From: an uncultured Lachnospiraceae bacterium
Lineage (GTDB): Bacteria > Bacillota > Clostridia > Lachnospirales > Lachnospiraceae
NCBI GenBank assembly: GCA_910577115.1
Contig: CAJTMC010000026.1
Coordinates: 1 to 58,059, forward strand
Reading direction: 5' to 3'
DNA: 58,059 bases
The notes below the pieces were generated by a model that saw only the letters and a program-made list of their open reading frames with translations, searched no databases and was not told the DNA's origin. Of this stretch, positions 31,591 through 40,220 are shown in pieces. Position numbers and translations under genes: made by a program. Positions within the stretch are counted from its first letter, which is position 1. Each line of letters starts with the position of its first letter.

Positions 31591-33771
31591 TCAATTTTTA
31601 TATTCCGGCTGAAATACCCGCGCCTGTTTCTCAAGTTTATGCTCCTTTGCCGCAAGCACCGTGTATTCCTTACAGAACTCCTCCTGTGCATTGTACAAAT
31701 CCTTACCGTGTCTGTCAACCTTTTCATAGTTTCCATCCGGTTTCAGCTCCTGCGCCTTCTGCGTATCATTCAACTGCACCTCCAGCACATGCCACACTGC
31801 ATCTTTTAGCTCCGGATTTAAAATCGGAAACAGAATTTCCACACGCCTTTCCAGATTTCTCGGCATCCAGTCCGCACTTGCCATATAAATCTCACAGGCG
31901 CCCCCGTTCTCAAAATAGAAAATTCTTGCATGCTCAAGAAAATTTCCGACTATGGAGCGCACGCTGATGTTGTCGTCCGTCCCCTCAACGCCTGTCCTGA
32001 GACAGCAAATTCCCCTGACAATCAGCTCAATCTTTACGCCGGCTGCCGCCGCCTCATACAATGCCTTGATAATATCCGCATCGCAAAGAGAATTCATCTT
32101 TGCCACAATTCTTGCCGGACGCTTTTCGATTGCATTCTCTTTTTCGCGTTCAATCAGATATAAAAATTTATCCTTCAGCCAAAGCGGCGCCAATGCCAAA
32201 TGATTCCACCCAAGCGGCTCCGAGTATCCGGAAAGCATGTTAAACACCGCCGTCGCGTCCTCGCCAATCGCCTCATTGCAGGTAAGCAGTCCCAAATCCG
32301 TATAAAGCTTTGCCGTGGAATCGTTGTAATTTCCCGTGCCAAGATGCACATACCTGCGGATTCCTTCCTCCTCACGCCGCACCACAAGCGTTATTTTGCA
32401 GTGCGTTTTGAGTCCCACAAGTCCGTATATTACATGACAGCCCGCCTGCTCCAGCTTTCTTGCCCAGACAATATTGTTTTCCTCGTCAAACCGCGCTTTC
32501 AGCTCCACAAGCACTGACACCTGTTTTCCGTTTTCCGCCGCCTGCGCAAGCGCTGCGATAATCGGCGAGTTGCCGCTCACACGGTACAGGGTCTGCTTGA
32601 TTGCAAGCACCTTGGGGTCTCTCGAAGCCTGCTTGATAAAATCAACAACAGGCGCAAACGTCTGATACGGATGGTGCAGCAGAATATCACGCTCTTTAAT
32701 CTCTTCAAAAATGCTTGCCCCCGCTTCCAGCCCGGGTACAGGCTGCGGCTTATAGGGCTTGTATTTCAGATGCTCAAAACCCTCCAATCCATACATTTTC
32801 ATCAAAAATGTCAGGTCGAGCGGTCCGGGAATATTGTAGATATCCCGCTCATCAATCATCAGCTCCTTCTGAATCACATTCAGCAGGCGCTTTTCAATCC
32901 CCTCCTCCACCTCAAGACGGATTGCCTGTCCCCACTGCCTTTTTTTCAGCTGCTTTTCGATTTCCTTTAATAAATCCTCCGCATCTTCCTCCTGAATGGA
33001 AAAGTCCGCATTCCGCATTACCCGAAACGGAAAAACGCATTCGATATGGTAATTTAAAAACAGCTTATCCATATTGCGCTCAATAATCTGCTCCAAAAGA
33101 ATTACACGTTTCTCGCCGTTTTCCCCCTCAGGAAGCTGCACGATACGGGGGACGCCTCCCGGCACCTGTACAGTGGCAAACTCCAGTTCTTTTGCCTGTG
33201 CCGACTTTTTCGTAAACAGATGCTTTCTCCCTTTCTCCTCCTTGATATAAACCAAAGCGCCCAAATTTAATGTCTTGTTTCGAATCAGCGGAAATGGCCT
33301 TGAGGAATCTACCGCCATCGGTGTCAACACCGGATAAACATTGTCCTGAAAATACCGGTCAACAAATTTGCAATCCGCATCGCTCAAGTCCTCGTGCTTT
33401 TCCACGATAATCAAACCGTTTTGCGCAAGCAGGGGCAAAAGAGAGCGGTTAAAAACAGCGTACTGCATCCCTACCAGCTCATGTGTCGCCTTGTTTACCG
33501 CACCAAGCTGCTCCATTGGCGTCATTCCGGCAATATCCTTTTTTGTGTATCCCGCATTCACCATATCCTTTAACGATGCGACACGCACCATAAAAAATTC
33601 ATCGAGATTCGATGCCGTGATGCTTAAAAATTTCAGCCGTTCAAAAAGCGGTATGTTCTTATCCTTTGCCTCGCCAAGCACGCGGTGATTAAACTGTACC
33701 CAGCTCAGCTCCCGATTTAAATAATATTCCGATTTTTTATAATCCATCTTATTATTTGATTTATCGCCCAT
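31591..33771 (-). CDS. ppk: Polyphosphate kinase 1
   Basis: The gene encodes 726 residues with GGGAGGGTATTC before ATG 33771. N domain: YYLNRELSWVQFNHRVLGEA. Head domain: LTPMAVDSSRPFPLIRNKTL. C1/C2 catalytic domains: the autophosphorylated His lies in GLKTHCKITLVVR, with RRYVHLGTGNYNDSTAKLY and AKMNSLCDADIIKALYEAA. It transfers the gamma-phosphate of ATP to polyphosphate reversibly. Directly upstream (11 nt) is a Ppx/GppA phosphatase, the opposing activity, so the two likely set polyphosphate level together. Confidence 0.96.
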   Translation of the reverse strand: MGDKSNNKMDYKKSEYYLNRELSWVQFNHRVLGEAKDKNIPLFERLKFLSITASNLDEFFMVRVASLKDMVNAGYTKKDIAGMTPMEQLGAVNKATHELVGMQYAVFNRSLLPLLAQNGLIIVEKHEDLSDADCKFVDRYFQDNVYPVLTPMAVDSSRPFPLIRNKTLNLGALVYIKEEKGRKHLFTKKSAQAKELEFATVQVPGGVPRIVQLPEGENGEKRVILLEQIIERNMDKLFLNYHIECVFPFRVMRNADFSIQEEDAEDLLKEIEKQLKKRQWGQAIRLEVEEGIEKRLLNVIQKELMIDERDIYNIPGPLDLTFLMKMYGLEGFEHLKYKPYKPQPVPGLEAGASIFEEIKERDILLHHPYQTFAPVVDFIKQASRDPKVLAIKQTLYRVSGNSPIIAALAQAAENGKQVSVLVELKARFDEENNIVWARKLEQAGCHVIYGLVGLKTHCKITLVVRREEEGIRRYVHLGTGNYNDSTAKLYTDLGLLTCNEAIGEDATAVFNMLSGYSEPLGWNHLALAPLWLKDKFLYLIEREKENAIEKRPARIVAKMNSLCDADIIKALYEAAAAGVKIELIVRGICCLRTGVEGTDDNISVRSIVGNFLEHARIFYFENGGACEIYMASADWMPRNLERRVEILFPILNPELKDAVWHVLEVQLNDTQKAQELKPDGNYEKVDRHGKDLYNAQEEFCKEYTVLAAKEHKLEKQARVFQPEYKN

Positions 33772-33782
33772 GAATACCCTCC

Positions 33783-35336
33783 CTAAATATTACTCTTTTT
33801 CTGCCTGATCACAGGTTTAATATGAAATACTTCCTCAAAGAACATGGCGTTTTGGTCAAACAGCTCAATCTCTAACGTCATATCTGCGTTTGTTTCCACT
33901 GTCAGTATCATTTTATTGTCATCATTTGTGATTTTCATATGCTCACACTTGCCTTTATGACTTAAATCCAGCCCCTGAGCAAGCCGGATAATTGCTGTAA
34001 GCTTTGCAATCCTAAGGTAAGAATTAATATCCATCGCCTCGAGAGTATCATAATATTCAAAGCTCTCTTTTGAATATTTTACGATACTTGCCACAATCTC
34101 CCGCTCCAAATGAGAGAGTCCGATAATTTCCGTAGCCATGATAATACCGTAAGCGCTGTCTCCCACATTGGAAAGACTGATGTATCTGCCGCACTCACTT
34201 AGGATTGCCGAAAGCTGCAAAAGCAGTCTGTCGCGTTTGGAAAGCCCGTAATTTTTACTGATACTGTCAAAAATCGTCAGAACGGTCATCTCCCGCTCCA
34301 ATGTTATGCTCTCGATACAATGATAGCGCCTGTTGATATCCCTTGCGCAGGCGAGAATGTCCTGCTCGAAATCATGTGCGGTATCCTTCCCCGATGCGGA
34401 CAGGAGATTATTCTGCTCTGCATATTCATAAGCCATACCGTCACACAGACTGACGCCGGGAGCCCATAAGATTTCCGCTCCCAACATTTGAATCATATGT
34501 TTGATCATCAGTGATGAAATATACAAAAGTGAAATATTCTCCTGCGCGATTCCAAGCGAATACGCAATTTCCTTCGTTTTTTTCTTTTTCAGCGAATCTA
34601 CAAACTCCAAAAAGATTTCTGTGTTGACATGTCCCTTTTTGTTTGTCTTTAAATAATTTTTCTGCAAAATAAGCGAAGTATAATCATCTACAAGAATAAT
34701 GTTTTGTATCTTCCGGTCTCCGATAAACAGCTTCTTAAAAATTTCAAGATTTCCGCGAAACATCTCCTCTACCAGCTCCTCAAGCTGATAGCTGCGATAT
34801 GACACGCGTGTCAGCTCTTCCCGCATGCGCAGCACGCCCGGGCGGATATTCTGACTGGTCACAAGACTGTCCTCGTCAAACAGTGAAATTTGGATACTGC
34901 CGCCTCCAATGTCAATAAATGCCGTACTTTTCTCAATGATTTTCTGGAAATCCCGCCCGACAGACGCAACGGATTTATAATCCAGAAAACGCTGTTCGGA
35001 GTTGCTTAAAACTTCGATTTTGATACCGGTCTTAGCCTGTATCTGATCCAGTAAAATCATGGAATTTTCCGTCTCTCTTATGGCGCTGGTGCCGTATGCC
35101 TTATAATCGTCCACTTTGTAGGATTCCATAATGTGGGTAAACTCGATAAGCATTCTGCACAGCTCATCAACCCTGTCATTGCTGATTTTTCCTGTAAAAT
35201 AGGAGTCCGTTCCAAGCTCTATACGATGCCTGATATGATCGATTTCCTTAATCCCGTTTTTGACGGAGATTTCATAAATCTTCATCGCCAGCTCATACGA
35301 ACCCACATCAATCGCCGCAAATGTTTTGTATGCCAT
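33783..35336 (-). CDS. Ppx/GppA family phosphatase with HD domain
   Basis: ATG 35336 follows GGAGGTAATT, giving 517 residues starting MAYKTFAAIDVGSYELAMKIYEI. The N-terminal half has the sugar-kinase/actin-like fold with AIDVGS, AYGTSAIRETEN and AFIDIGGGSIQISLFDE. The C-terminal third is an HD-type helical region (HCIESITLEREMTVLTIFDSI...LLQLSAILSECGRYI). It degrades polyphosphate and/or pppGpp. It precedes ppk by 11 nt. The first Asp-x-Gly-Ser has Tyr-Glu next instead of the more common Asn-Ser. Confidence 0.92.
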   Translation of the reverse strand: MAYKTFAAIDVGSYELAMKIYEISVKNGIKEIDHIRHRIELGTDSYFTGKISNDRVDELCRMLIEFTHIMESYKVDDYKAYGTSAIRETENSMILLDQIQAKTGIKIEVLSNSEQRFLDYKSVASVGRDFQKIIEKSTAFIDIGGGSIQISLFDEDSLVTSQNIRPGVLRMREELTRVSYRSYQLEELVEEMFRGNLEIFKKLFIGDRKIQNIILVDDYTSLILQKNYLKTNKKGHVNTEIFLEFVDSLKKKKTKEIAYSLGIAQENISLLYISSLMIKHMIQMLGAEILWAPGVSLCDGMAYEYAEQNNLLSASGKDTAHDFEQDILACARDINRRYHCIESITLEREMTVLTIFDSISKNYGLSKRDRLLLQLSAILSECGRYISLSNVGDSAYGIIMATEIIGLSHLEREIVASIVKYSKESFEYYDTLEAMDINSYLRIAKLTAIIRLAQGLDLSHKGKCEHMKITNDDNKMILTVETNADMTLEIELFDQNAMFFEEVFHIKPVIRQKKSNI

Positions 35337-35359
35337 AATTACCTCCATTCCCAACAGAT

Positions 35360-35414
35360 CTGCGAATTTGAGCGCATGCACAAATTTACTGTGTGAAAAA
35401 TTTATTTTTCACAC
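35360..35414. repeat. Dispersed hairpin repeat, copy B
   Basis: Shares CTGCGAATTT, ACAAATTT and CTGTGTGAAA...TTTCACAC with copy A. The loop sequences differ while the arms are kept. It lies between pheA and the ppx-like gene, 24 nt before the latter's start. Confidence 0.7.
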
Positions 35415-35429
35415 TCCCCTCCGCTTTGA

Positions 35430-36554
35430 TCAATAGTTTCCGAGTATTTTCATATTATGTGTTTCCTCTCTCAGTCCTCTGAGTGCATTCTTTACTGCAC
35501 TGTCTGTAAGATTTCCCTCAAAGTCGAGGAAAAACCGGTATTCCCAGTTTCTTCCGGGAAGCGGTCTTGATTCGACCTTCGTCACATTCAGCCCGTTGTA
35601 CATCATATGGGAAAGCGCGTGGTACAACGCGCCGCTCTCATGGCTTAATTCAAAGCAAAGGCTGATTTTGGAAGCCTCTTTTACAAACACCTTCTGATTT
35701 GTCACAATGATAAAACGCGTCGAATTTTCTTTTAAATCGTTCACGCCCCTTTCAAGGATTTCCAGCCCGTATATGCCTGCTGCCGTCTCTCCTGCTATGG
35801 CTGCCTGCGTCTTGTCCTTTTCCGCGGCTACCTTCTTTGCCGCAAACGCATTGTTTTTCATGCTGATTTGCTGCCAGCCCTTTTCCGTAAGATAATGCGC
35901 GCTCTGCATCAGAGACTGCGGATGCGAATATACGGTTTTGATATCCTCAAGCTTTGTACCCGGCGCCGCCATAACGCAGTGCTCTATTTTGATAATCTGC
36001 TCACCGACGATATAATTCTCAAACTCCACCAAAAGGTCATAAATTTCACTCACGATTCCTGCCGACGAGTTTTCAATCGGAAGCACGGCAAAGTCTGCAC
36101 TTCCCTCGTCAATTGCAAGCATTGCGTCCCGAAATGTATCGACGTGAAAGCTGTCCACCTGTTCTCCAAAGTATTTCATCATAGCTGCCTGCGAATATGC
36201 GCCCTCTGCTCCCTGAAATACCACGCGGCATTTCTTTACGTCAAACCGCTCAAGCTCAGTAAACGAAAGCCGTCCGCCGCCCGTATGCTCCGCAATCAGC
36301 TGGTACTGGAGCTTTCTGCTGATTGCCATAATCTGTTCAAATAAATCCCTGATTCCGCGTGCGTTAAACGCATTGTGGGTAAGCGCACTCACACTGTCAA
36401 GCTTCTGCTGTTCTCTTTCCTTATCAAACACACGTTTTCCATTCTCTATTTTATATGCCGCAACCTGTGCACATACTTCCATTCTTTTTTCGTAAAGCGC
36501 TACGATATTTTGGTCAATATCGTCAAGCGTTTCTCTAAGCTGAGATAAATTCAT
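35430..36554 (-). CDS. pheA: Chorismate mutase / prephenate dehydratase
   Basis: The gene encodes 374 residues. Residues 1-85 form an AroQ-type chorismate mutase (LRETLDDIDQNIVALYEKRMEVC, IENGKRVFDKERE). Residues about 110-290 form prephenate dehydratase (VVFQGAEGAYSQAAMMKYFG, ADFAVLPIENSSAGIVSEIYDLL, NSTRFIIV with the Thr-Arg-Phe motif). The rest is an ACT domain with the ESRPLPGRNWEYRFFLDFEG phenylalanine-binding loop, so feedback inhibition is expected. GGGAGGATAAAAACG precedes ATG 36554. No T-box or attenuator is visible in the short leader. Confidence 0.96.
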   Translation of the reverse strand: MNLSQLRETLDDIDQNIVALYEKRMEVCAQVAAYKIENGKRVFDKEREQQKLDSVSALTHNAFNARGIRDLFEQIMAISRKLQYQLIAEHTGGGRLSFTELERFDVKKCRVVFQGAEGAYSQAAMMKYFGEQVDSFHVDTFRDAMLAIDEGSADFAVLPIENSSAGIVSEIYDLLVEFENYIVGEQIIKIEHCVMAAPGTKLEDIKTVYSHPQSLMQSAHYLTEKGWQQISMKNNAFAAKKVAAEKDKTQAAIAGETAAGIYGLEILERGVNDLKENSTRFIIVTNQKVFVKEASKISLCFELSHESGALYHALSHMMYNGLNVTKVESRPLPGRNWEYRFFLDFEGNLTDSAVKNALRGLREETHNMKILGNY

Positions 36555-36596
36555 TCGTTTTTATCCTCCCGTGATATTTGGCTCTGCCTTTTTTAT

Positions 36597-36625
36597 ATAT
36601 TATCACATCTGCTTCGTTTTGTAAA
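36597..36625 (-). promoter_or_regulatory. Promoter of pheA
   Basis: TTTACA (36620-36625) and TAATAT (36597-36602) are 17 nt apart, about 43 nt before the pheA start. Confidence 0.6.
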
Positions 36626-36653
36626 AAAATAATAACAATTTCTTCTCAAATTC

Positions 36654-36682
36654 TTTTCATTTTGTAACAAATTCATTATAAT
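36654..36682 (+). promoter_or_regulatory. Promoter of the DUF5050 gene
   Basis: TTTTCA (36654-36659) and a perfect TATAAT (36677-36682) are 17 nt apart. The promoter is divergent from that of pheA, with 30 bp between their -35 elements. Confidence 0.65.
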
Positions 36683-36719
36683 AAAAGTATTAAAGATATT
36701 TTTAAGGGGGACTCGACAA

Positions 36720-37760
36720 ATGAAGAAAAAAGTGATTGCAATTATCTGCACAGTTTTTGCAGTGTTAATCTGTGCAGGATTATTTGTTCTAAGCAATTTC
36801 GCAAAGCGTATTCCGGAAAATCCGCCGGGCACGATCGGAAACACTTCCGGAAATTTATACAACGGCGGTCTTTTCTGTGAAAGCGACGGATTCGTTTACT
36901 TTTCAAACCCGTATGATTCCAATGCGCTCTACTGCATGCGCCCTGACGAATCGGAGATGAAAAAGCTGCTTACCACACAGGTAGCAAGCATCAATGCGGA
37001 CAGTAACTATCTCTATTACTATCAGGGAGGCTCCGGCGGAAGCGCAGGACTTGGTTTTCTTATCAGCACCACCGGCATCTACCGCGCAAAAAAGACAAAC
37101 CCGAAAGATGTTGCATGCCTTGACCGCGTTCTTGGAAAGTATGTAATTTTGGCGGACAATACCGTTTATTATACCAGCTCAGATGATGAGATTTCTCTAA
37201 AAAGCATCGGCATTGACGGCGAAAATAAGGAAACGCTCCTTCCGCTTGATATCCTTCCCGTCAGCGTGCAGGACGGAACCTTCTACTACATTAATAATGA
37301 AGACAACCTGCATCTTATGGCGTACAATTTAAGCTCAAAAGCCTCAAGGCAGGTACTTGCGGACGACATTTACATGCCGATTATCGAAGGAAATATTGTT
37401 TACGGAATTGACATTCACGATAACTATTCCCTTGTCCGGCTTGACATTACAACAGGTGAAAAGACACTGCTTGACAGCGACAGAACGGATCTGATTAATC
37501 TCACCGACAGCTATATATACTACCAAACATCCGGAAAAACACCGCAGTTAAAGCGCATAAGGCGTGACGGCTCCGATATGGAGGTGGTAAGAGACGGTGC
37601 ACATTCAAACATTAATGCCACCTCCGGCTATGTGTATTTTACGGGATTTGGAAGCACAACTCCTGTATATAAGACCTCCGCGGCAGGCCCTGTCAATGTC
37701 ACAACCTTTGATGAAGCCTCAAGAGTCGCATTAGAAGAAATCAGTAAAGGAAGCAAATAA
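36720..37760 (+). CDS. DUF5050-like membrane-anchored beta-propeller protein
   Basis: The gene encodes 346 residues with AAGGGGGACTCGACAA before ATG 36720. A single N-terminal membrane helix or uncleaved signal (VIAIICTVFAVLICAGLFVLS) is followed by an extracellular region. That region consists of repeated short blades, each with a YYY/YIYYQ aromatic strand and a charged turn (GFVYFSNPYDSNALYCM, SNYLYYYQGGSG, NTVYYTSSDDEISL, GTFYYINNEDN, SYIYYQTSGKTPQL, GYVYFTGFGST). This matches DUF5050 proteins. It probably binds a surface partner; no enzyme motif is seen. Confidence 0.85.
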   Translation: MKKKVIAIICTVFAVLICAGLFVLSNFAKRIPENPPGTIGNTSGNLYNGGLFCESDGFVYFSNPYDSNALYCMRPDESEMKKLLTTQVASINADSNYLYYYQGGSGGSAGLGFLISTTGIYRAKKTNPKDVACLDRVLGKYVILADNTVYYTSSDDEISLKSIGIDGENKETLLPLDILPVSVQDGTFYYINNEDNLHLMAYNLSSKASRQVLADDIYMPIIEGNIVYGIDIHDNYSLVRLDITTGEKTLLDSDRTDLINLTDSYIYYQTSGKTPQLKRIRRDGSDMEVVRDGAHSNINATSGYVYFTGFGSTTPVYKTSAAGPVNVTTFDEASRVALEEISKGSK

Positions 37761-37765
37761 TGAAT

Positions 37766-37829
37766 AAGGTAAGGGATTACAGGTTATGCTTATAGCATGA
37801 AAAAACAAGTGAATCCCTTACCTTTTTTT
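37766..37829 (+). terminator. Strong hairpin terminator that contains the next gene's start codon
   Basis: AAGGTAAGGGATT (37766-37778) pairs perfectly with AATCCCTTACCTT (37812-37824), followed by seven Ts. The loop holds ATG 37797 of the downstream gene. A five-codon frame (ATG 37785, stop TGA 37797-37800 region) overlaps that ATG. Confidence 0.8.
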
Positions 37830-38252
37830 AGTTTATTCAAAGATTTTATCAAGTGCGGCGTGATTGGGTGGTGCATGGAAATTGTGTTTACCGCAATCGG
37901 CTCTCTTCGCCGCCGCGAAATGCAGCTGGTCGGGCAGACTTCCCTTTATATGTTTCCCATATACGGATGTGCCGCCTTTTTCAAACCTGCTTTTTTTCTT
38001 GTGAAAAATTTATCATTTCCGCTGCGCGGTCTTTTTTATGCCGCATCTATCTTTACCGCAGAATTTCTAAGCGGAACGCTTTTATCAAAATATTCGGTAT
38101 GTCCCTGGAATTACGGACGCCACCGCTGGCACGTCAATGGACTGATACGCCTTGATTTCCTCCCTTTGTGGTCTGTGGCAGGACTTTTATTTGAGCATGT
38201 CCTCATAAAGCCTATGGCAGAAAATACTGATAAAACGCTACGTGGTCTCTAA
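37797..38252 (+). CDS. CmpB-like putative ABC-transporter permease protein
   Basis: The gene encodes 151 residues. The pattern FIKCGVIGWCMEIVFTAI, LVGQTSLYMFPIYGCAAFF, AEFLSGTLLSKYSVCPWNYG and LIRLDFLPLWSVAGLLFEHVL matches PF06541 (multi-spanning Clostridia membrane proteins of unknown substrate). About four membrane segments are visible. There is no good Shine-Dalgarno. The 5' codons are part of a terminator hairpin, so expression must depend on read-through or coupling. Its 3' end overlaps the convergent carboxypeptidase gene by 41 bp. Confidence 0.8.
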   Translation: MKKQVNPLPFFSLFKDFIKCGVIGWCMEIVFTAIGSLRRREMQLVGQTSLYMFPIYGCAAFFKPAFFLVKNLSFPLRGLFYAASIFTAEFLSGTLLSKYSVCPWNYGRHRWHVNGLIRLDFLPLWSVAGLLFEHVLIKPMAENTDKTLRGL

Positions 38253-39537
38253 TGCAGCGCCAGCTGCTTGTGGAGTGCGCGCTCACACAGATATACAGTT
38301 TTCCGTCATTTCCGACACTTAAGCTTGCCGCGCAGCTTCCCGACTGGTCTACAAAGCCGGTCTTTGCACAAAGCACCTCCCCATGCGTATCCCTGTCCTC
38401 TATTCTTCTAAGGAAAATGTTGGACATGGTAATGCCGTCCGGATGCTCCGCTGTCGGCGATGATGTATAAATGTGCCTTGAGAGAACCTCCCGGCAAAAC
38501 GGATTGTCATATGCCGCTTTCATGATGACAGCCATGTCATAAACCGTACTGTAATGATTTTCTTCATAGATTCCCACACAGTTTGTAAAATGAGACGTTT
38601 TGGAAAGACCAAGCTCCTCGAGCTTATCATTCATCAGCTTTACAAATTCCTCCTGCGATCCCGACACGTACTTTGCAAGTCCCACTGCCGCGTCTGCACC
38701 GGATGGTAAAACGGTTCCGTAAAACAAATCCCTTACAGTCACACGCTCACCAACCTCAAAACCGGCATTACTGCATTTATTCAAAAAACTATAATCCGTA
38801 ATATCAATTGTAATCTCAAAAGTGTCATCTGCATCCGTTATATGCTCTGCGGCGACAAGCACAGTCAATATTTTTGTCATTGACGCAGGGCTGATACGCA
38901 TCCTTGCCTCCTGCTGCGCAAGGATACGTCCGCTTTCTACATCAATAAAAATAATGTTTTCACTCACAGAATCGCCAATCGAACCAATCGTATTTTCATC
39001 AGACTGCGCAACAAGTGCAGGCTCATTGCTTTTTCCGCCAAGCGTTTGAAGCGCCTGTGCCTCAATAATAAATGTGCGCTGTTTTTCCTGTATTCCAACA
39101 AAGGAAGCCGTAATGTCGGCGCACGCAAGATTTATATCTACTGCTATTTCAAAATCCTTCCCTTTGCCACTGCCTGCTTCCGTTTCCGCCTTTGTCATGC
39201 TTACCGCTTCCTGCGCTGACTCCGATAAATGCTCTACAGGCAGATTCTTTGTACTTTGTGCTTTTTGCGTCGCGTGCTTTCCTACTACTGCTTTTATACC
39301 CACAGCAGCCAGCACGATACAAACCAATACTGCAAGCGCCAGTGGAGCCGCCAGCTTACGTCTTTGAAGCTGTCTTTCCTTTTCACGCTTCATTTGTTTA
39401 ATTCGTTCTCTGCGCCTTTTTGCCCGCTCCTCGTCCTGCGCCGTATAAGCGTACTCTGCTTCCTCTATATAATCCGGCACTCCCAAGACAGCCGCGCTGT
39501 TGTCTCTTTCATAATTATTCGCCGTCAACGTCGTCAT
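38212..39537 (-). CDS. D-alanyl-D-alanine carboxypeptidase (S11)
   Basis: ATG 39537 (AGGTGGGT upstream) gives 441 residues. The N-terminus is cytoplasmic and highly charged (RRRERIKQMKREKERQLQRRK), then a membrane helix (LAAPLALAVLVCIVLAAVGI), a linker and the penicillin-binding domain. Motifs are SMTK (nucleophile Ser and Lys), SGA where most relatives have SGN, and KTG in LCAKTGFVDQSGSC. It trims the terminal D-Ala of cell-wall pentapeptides outside the membrane. The usual C-terminal beta domain and amphipathic anchor of PBP5 are missing; anchoring is N-terminal. It overlaps the upstream PH-domain gene by 23 nt. Confidence 0.9.
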   Translation of the reverse strand: MTTLTANNYERDNSAAVLGVPDYIEEAEYAYTAQDEERAKRRRERIKQMKREKERQLQRRKLAAPLALAVLVCIVLAAVGIKAVVGKHATQKAQSTKNLPVEHLSESAQEAVSMTKAETEAGSGKGKDFEIAVDINLACADITASFVGIQEKQRTFIIEAQALQTLGGKSNEPALVAQSDENTIGSIGDSVSENIIFIDVESGRILAQQEARMRISPASMTKILTVLVAAEHITDADDTFEITIDITDYSFLNKCSNAGFEVGERVTVRDLFYGTVLPSGADAAVGLAKYVSGSQEEFVKLMNDKLEELGLSKTSHFTNCVGIYEENHYSTVYDMAVIMKAAYDNPFCREVLSRHIYTSSPTAEHPDGITMSNIFLRRIEDRDTHGEVLCAKTGFVDQSGSCAASLSVGNDGKLYICVSAHSTSSWRCIRDHVAFYQYFLP

Positions 39538-39886
39538 ACCCACCTGCCCCGATATCAAGTGTATTCATAGTGCGGCGCTTTCTTCTTGCAGTCTCCGACT
39601 GCTCCAAAATAAATCCCTTTATCTTTTTCGCATTTTTTATATGCTCCAAAATCAACTGCGAACTTGTCGTATCACCTGTGTAGCACACTATCGTGCCAAG
39701 CCCGAAAATCCGCTCAAAAAGGGAGGTCTTTAATGTCACGTCCTGCACCTTGTACATGTAACAGTCGTTTTCTTCTTTATTTAAAAAGCCTGTATTTACA
39801 GTGATAACCTCCTCTTTTACCGTATATACCGTAAACGTAAACGGCAGTCCGAAAAACAGCCACCTTTTTCTCTCCTGAAACTCCAT
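39515..39886 (-). CDS. Bacterial PH-domain protein
   Basis: The gene encodes 123 residues. LPFTFTVYTVKEEVITVNTGFLNKEENDCYMYKVQDVTLKTSLFERIFGLGTIVCYTGD has the bPH_2 (DUF304/YdbS-like) pattern of alternating strands. EHIKNAKKIKGFILEQ is the terminal helix. No membrane helices flank it, unlike YdbS. The basic end ARRKRRTM precedes an acidic tail that overlaps the next gene. GGAGGGATAAAATC precedes ATG 39886. The function is unknown; the overlap suggests co-translation with the carboxypeptidase. Confidence 0.8.
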   Translation of the reverse strand: MEFQERKRWLFFGLPFTFTVYTVKEEVITVNTGFLNKEENDCYMYKVQDVTLKTSLFERIFGLGTIVCYTGDTTSSQLILEHIKNAKKIKGFILEQSETARRKRRTMNTLDIGAGGYDDVDGE

Positions 39887-40021
39887 GATTTTATCCCTCC
39901 TAAACCCCTGCCTGCTCTATAATACTGTATGATAGTTCCATATTATCATATAATTTGTCAATTTTGTATATAAATTAAAAATTTTATACAATAAATTTTT
40001 TTCCATTCTATAAAATAAGTC

Positions 40022-40050
40022 TTGAATCCGATATATCAATCTGCTATGAT
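40022..40050 (+). promoter_or_regulatory. Promoter of pyrBI
   Basis: TTGAAT (40022-40027) and TATGAT (40045-40050) are 17 nt apart. The expected start near 40057 leaves a leader of about 165 nt. Confidence 0.7.
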
Positions 40051-40080
40051 ATCACAAAAAGCATAAAAAATTTTGCAACA

Positions 40081-40182
40081 GCTCAGCGCACTCGTTGCGC
40101 TGAGCGTACATGCGCCATGCTACTTATACTTGTGCCCGCTTTTCATGCAATGTTTGTGTCGAAGCGACACGGACACAAGTAT
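40081..40182 (+). promoter_or_regulatory. Structured leader of pyrB: two hairpins
   Basis: GCTCAGCGCA (40081-40090) pairs perfectly with TGCGCTGAGC (40096-40105). ATACTTGTGCCCG (40126-40138) pairs with CGGACACAAGTAT (40170-40182) with one mismatch, and GTGTCG/CGACAC (40156-40161, 40165-40170) nests inside. No U-run follows either. A typical PyrR-binding loop or UTP-sensing attenuator is not recognised. Confidence 0.55.
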
Positions 40183-40220
40183 GTATTAATTCACGAACTC
40201 TGATAAAAATGGAGGATTAT

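Noticed and set aside
36555..36720. T-box or Trp/Phe attenuator in front of pheA
   Set aside because: The leader from the predicted promoter is only about 40 nt and has no T-box core, leader peptide or terminator.
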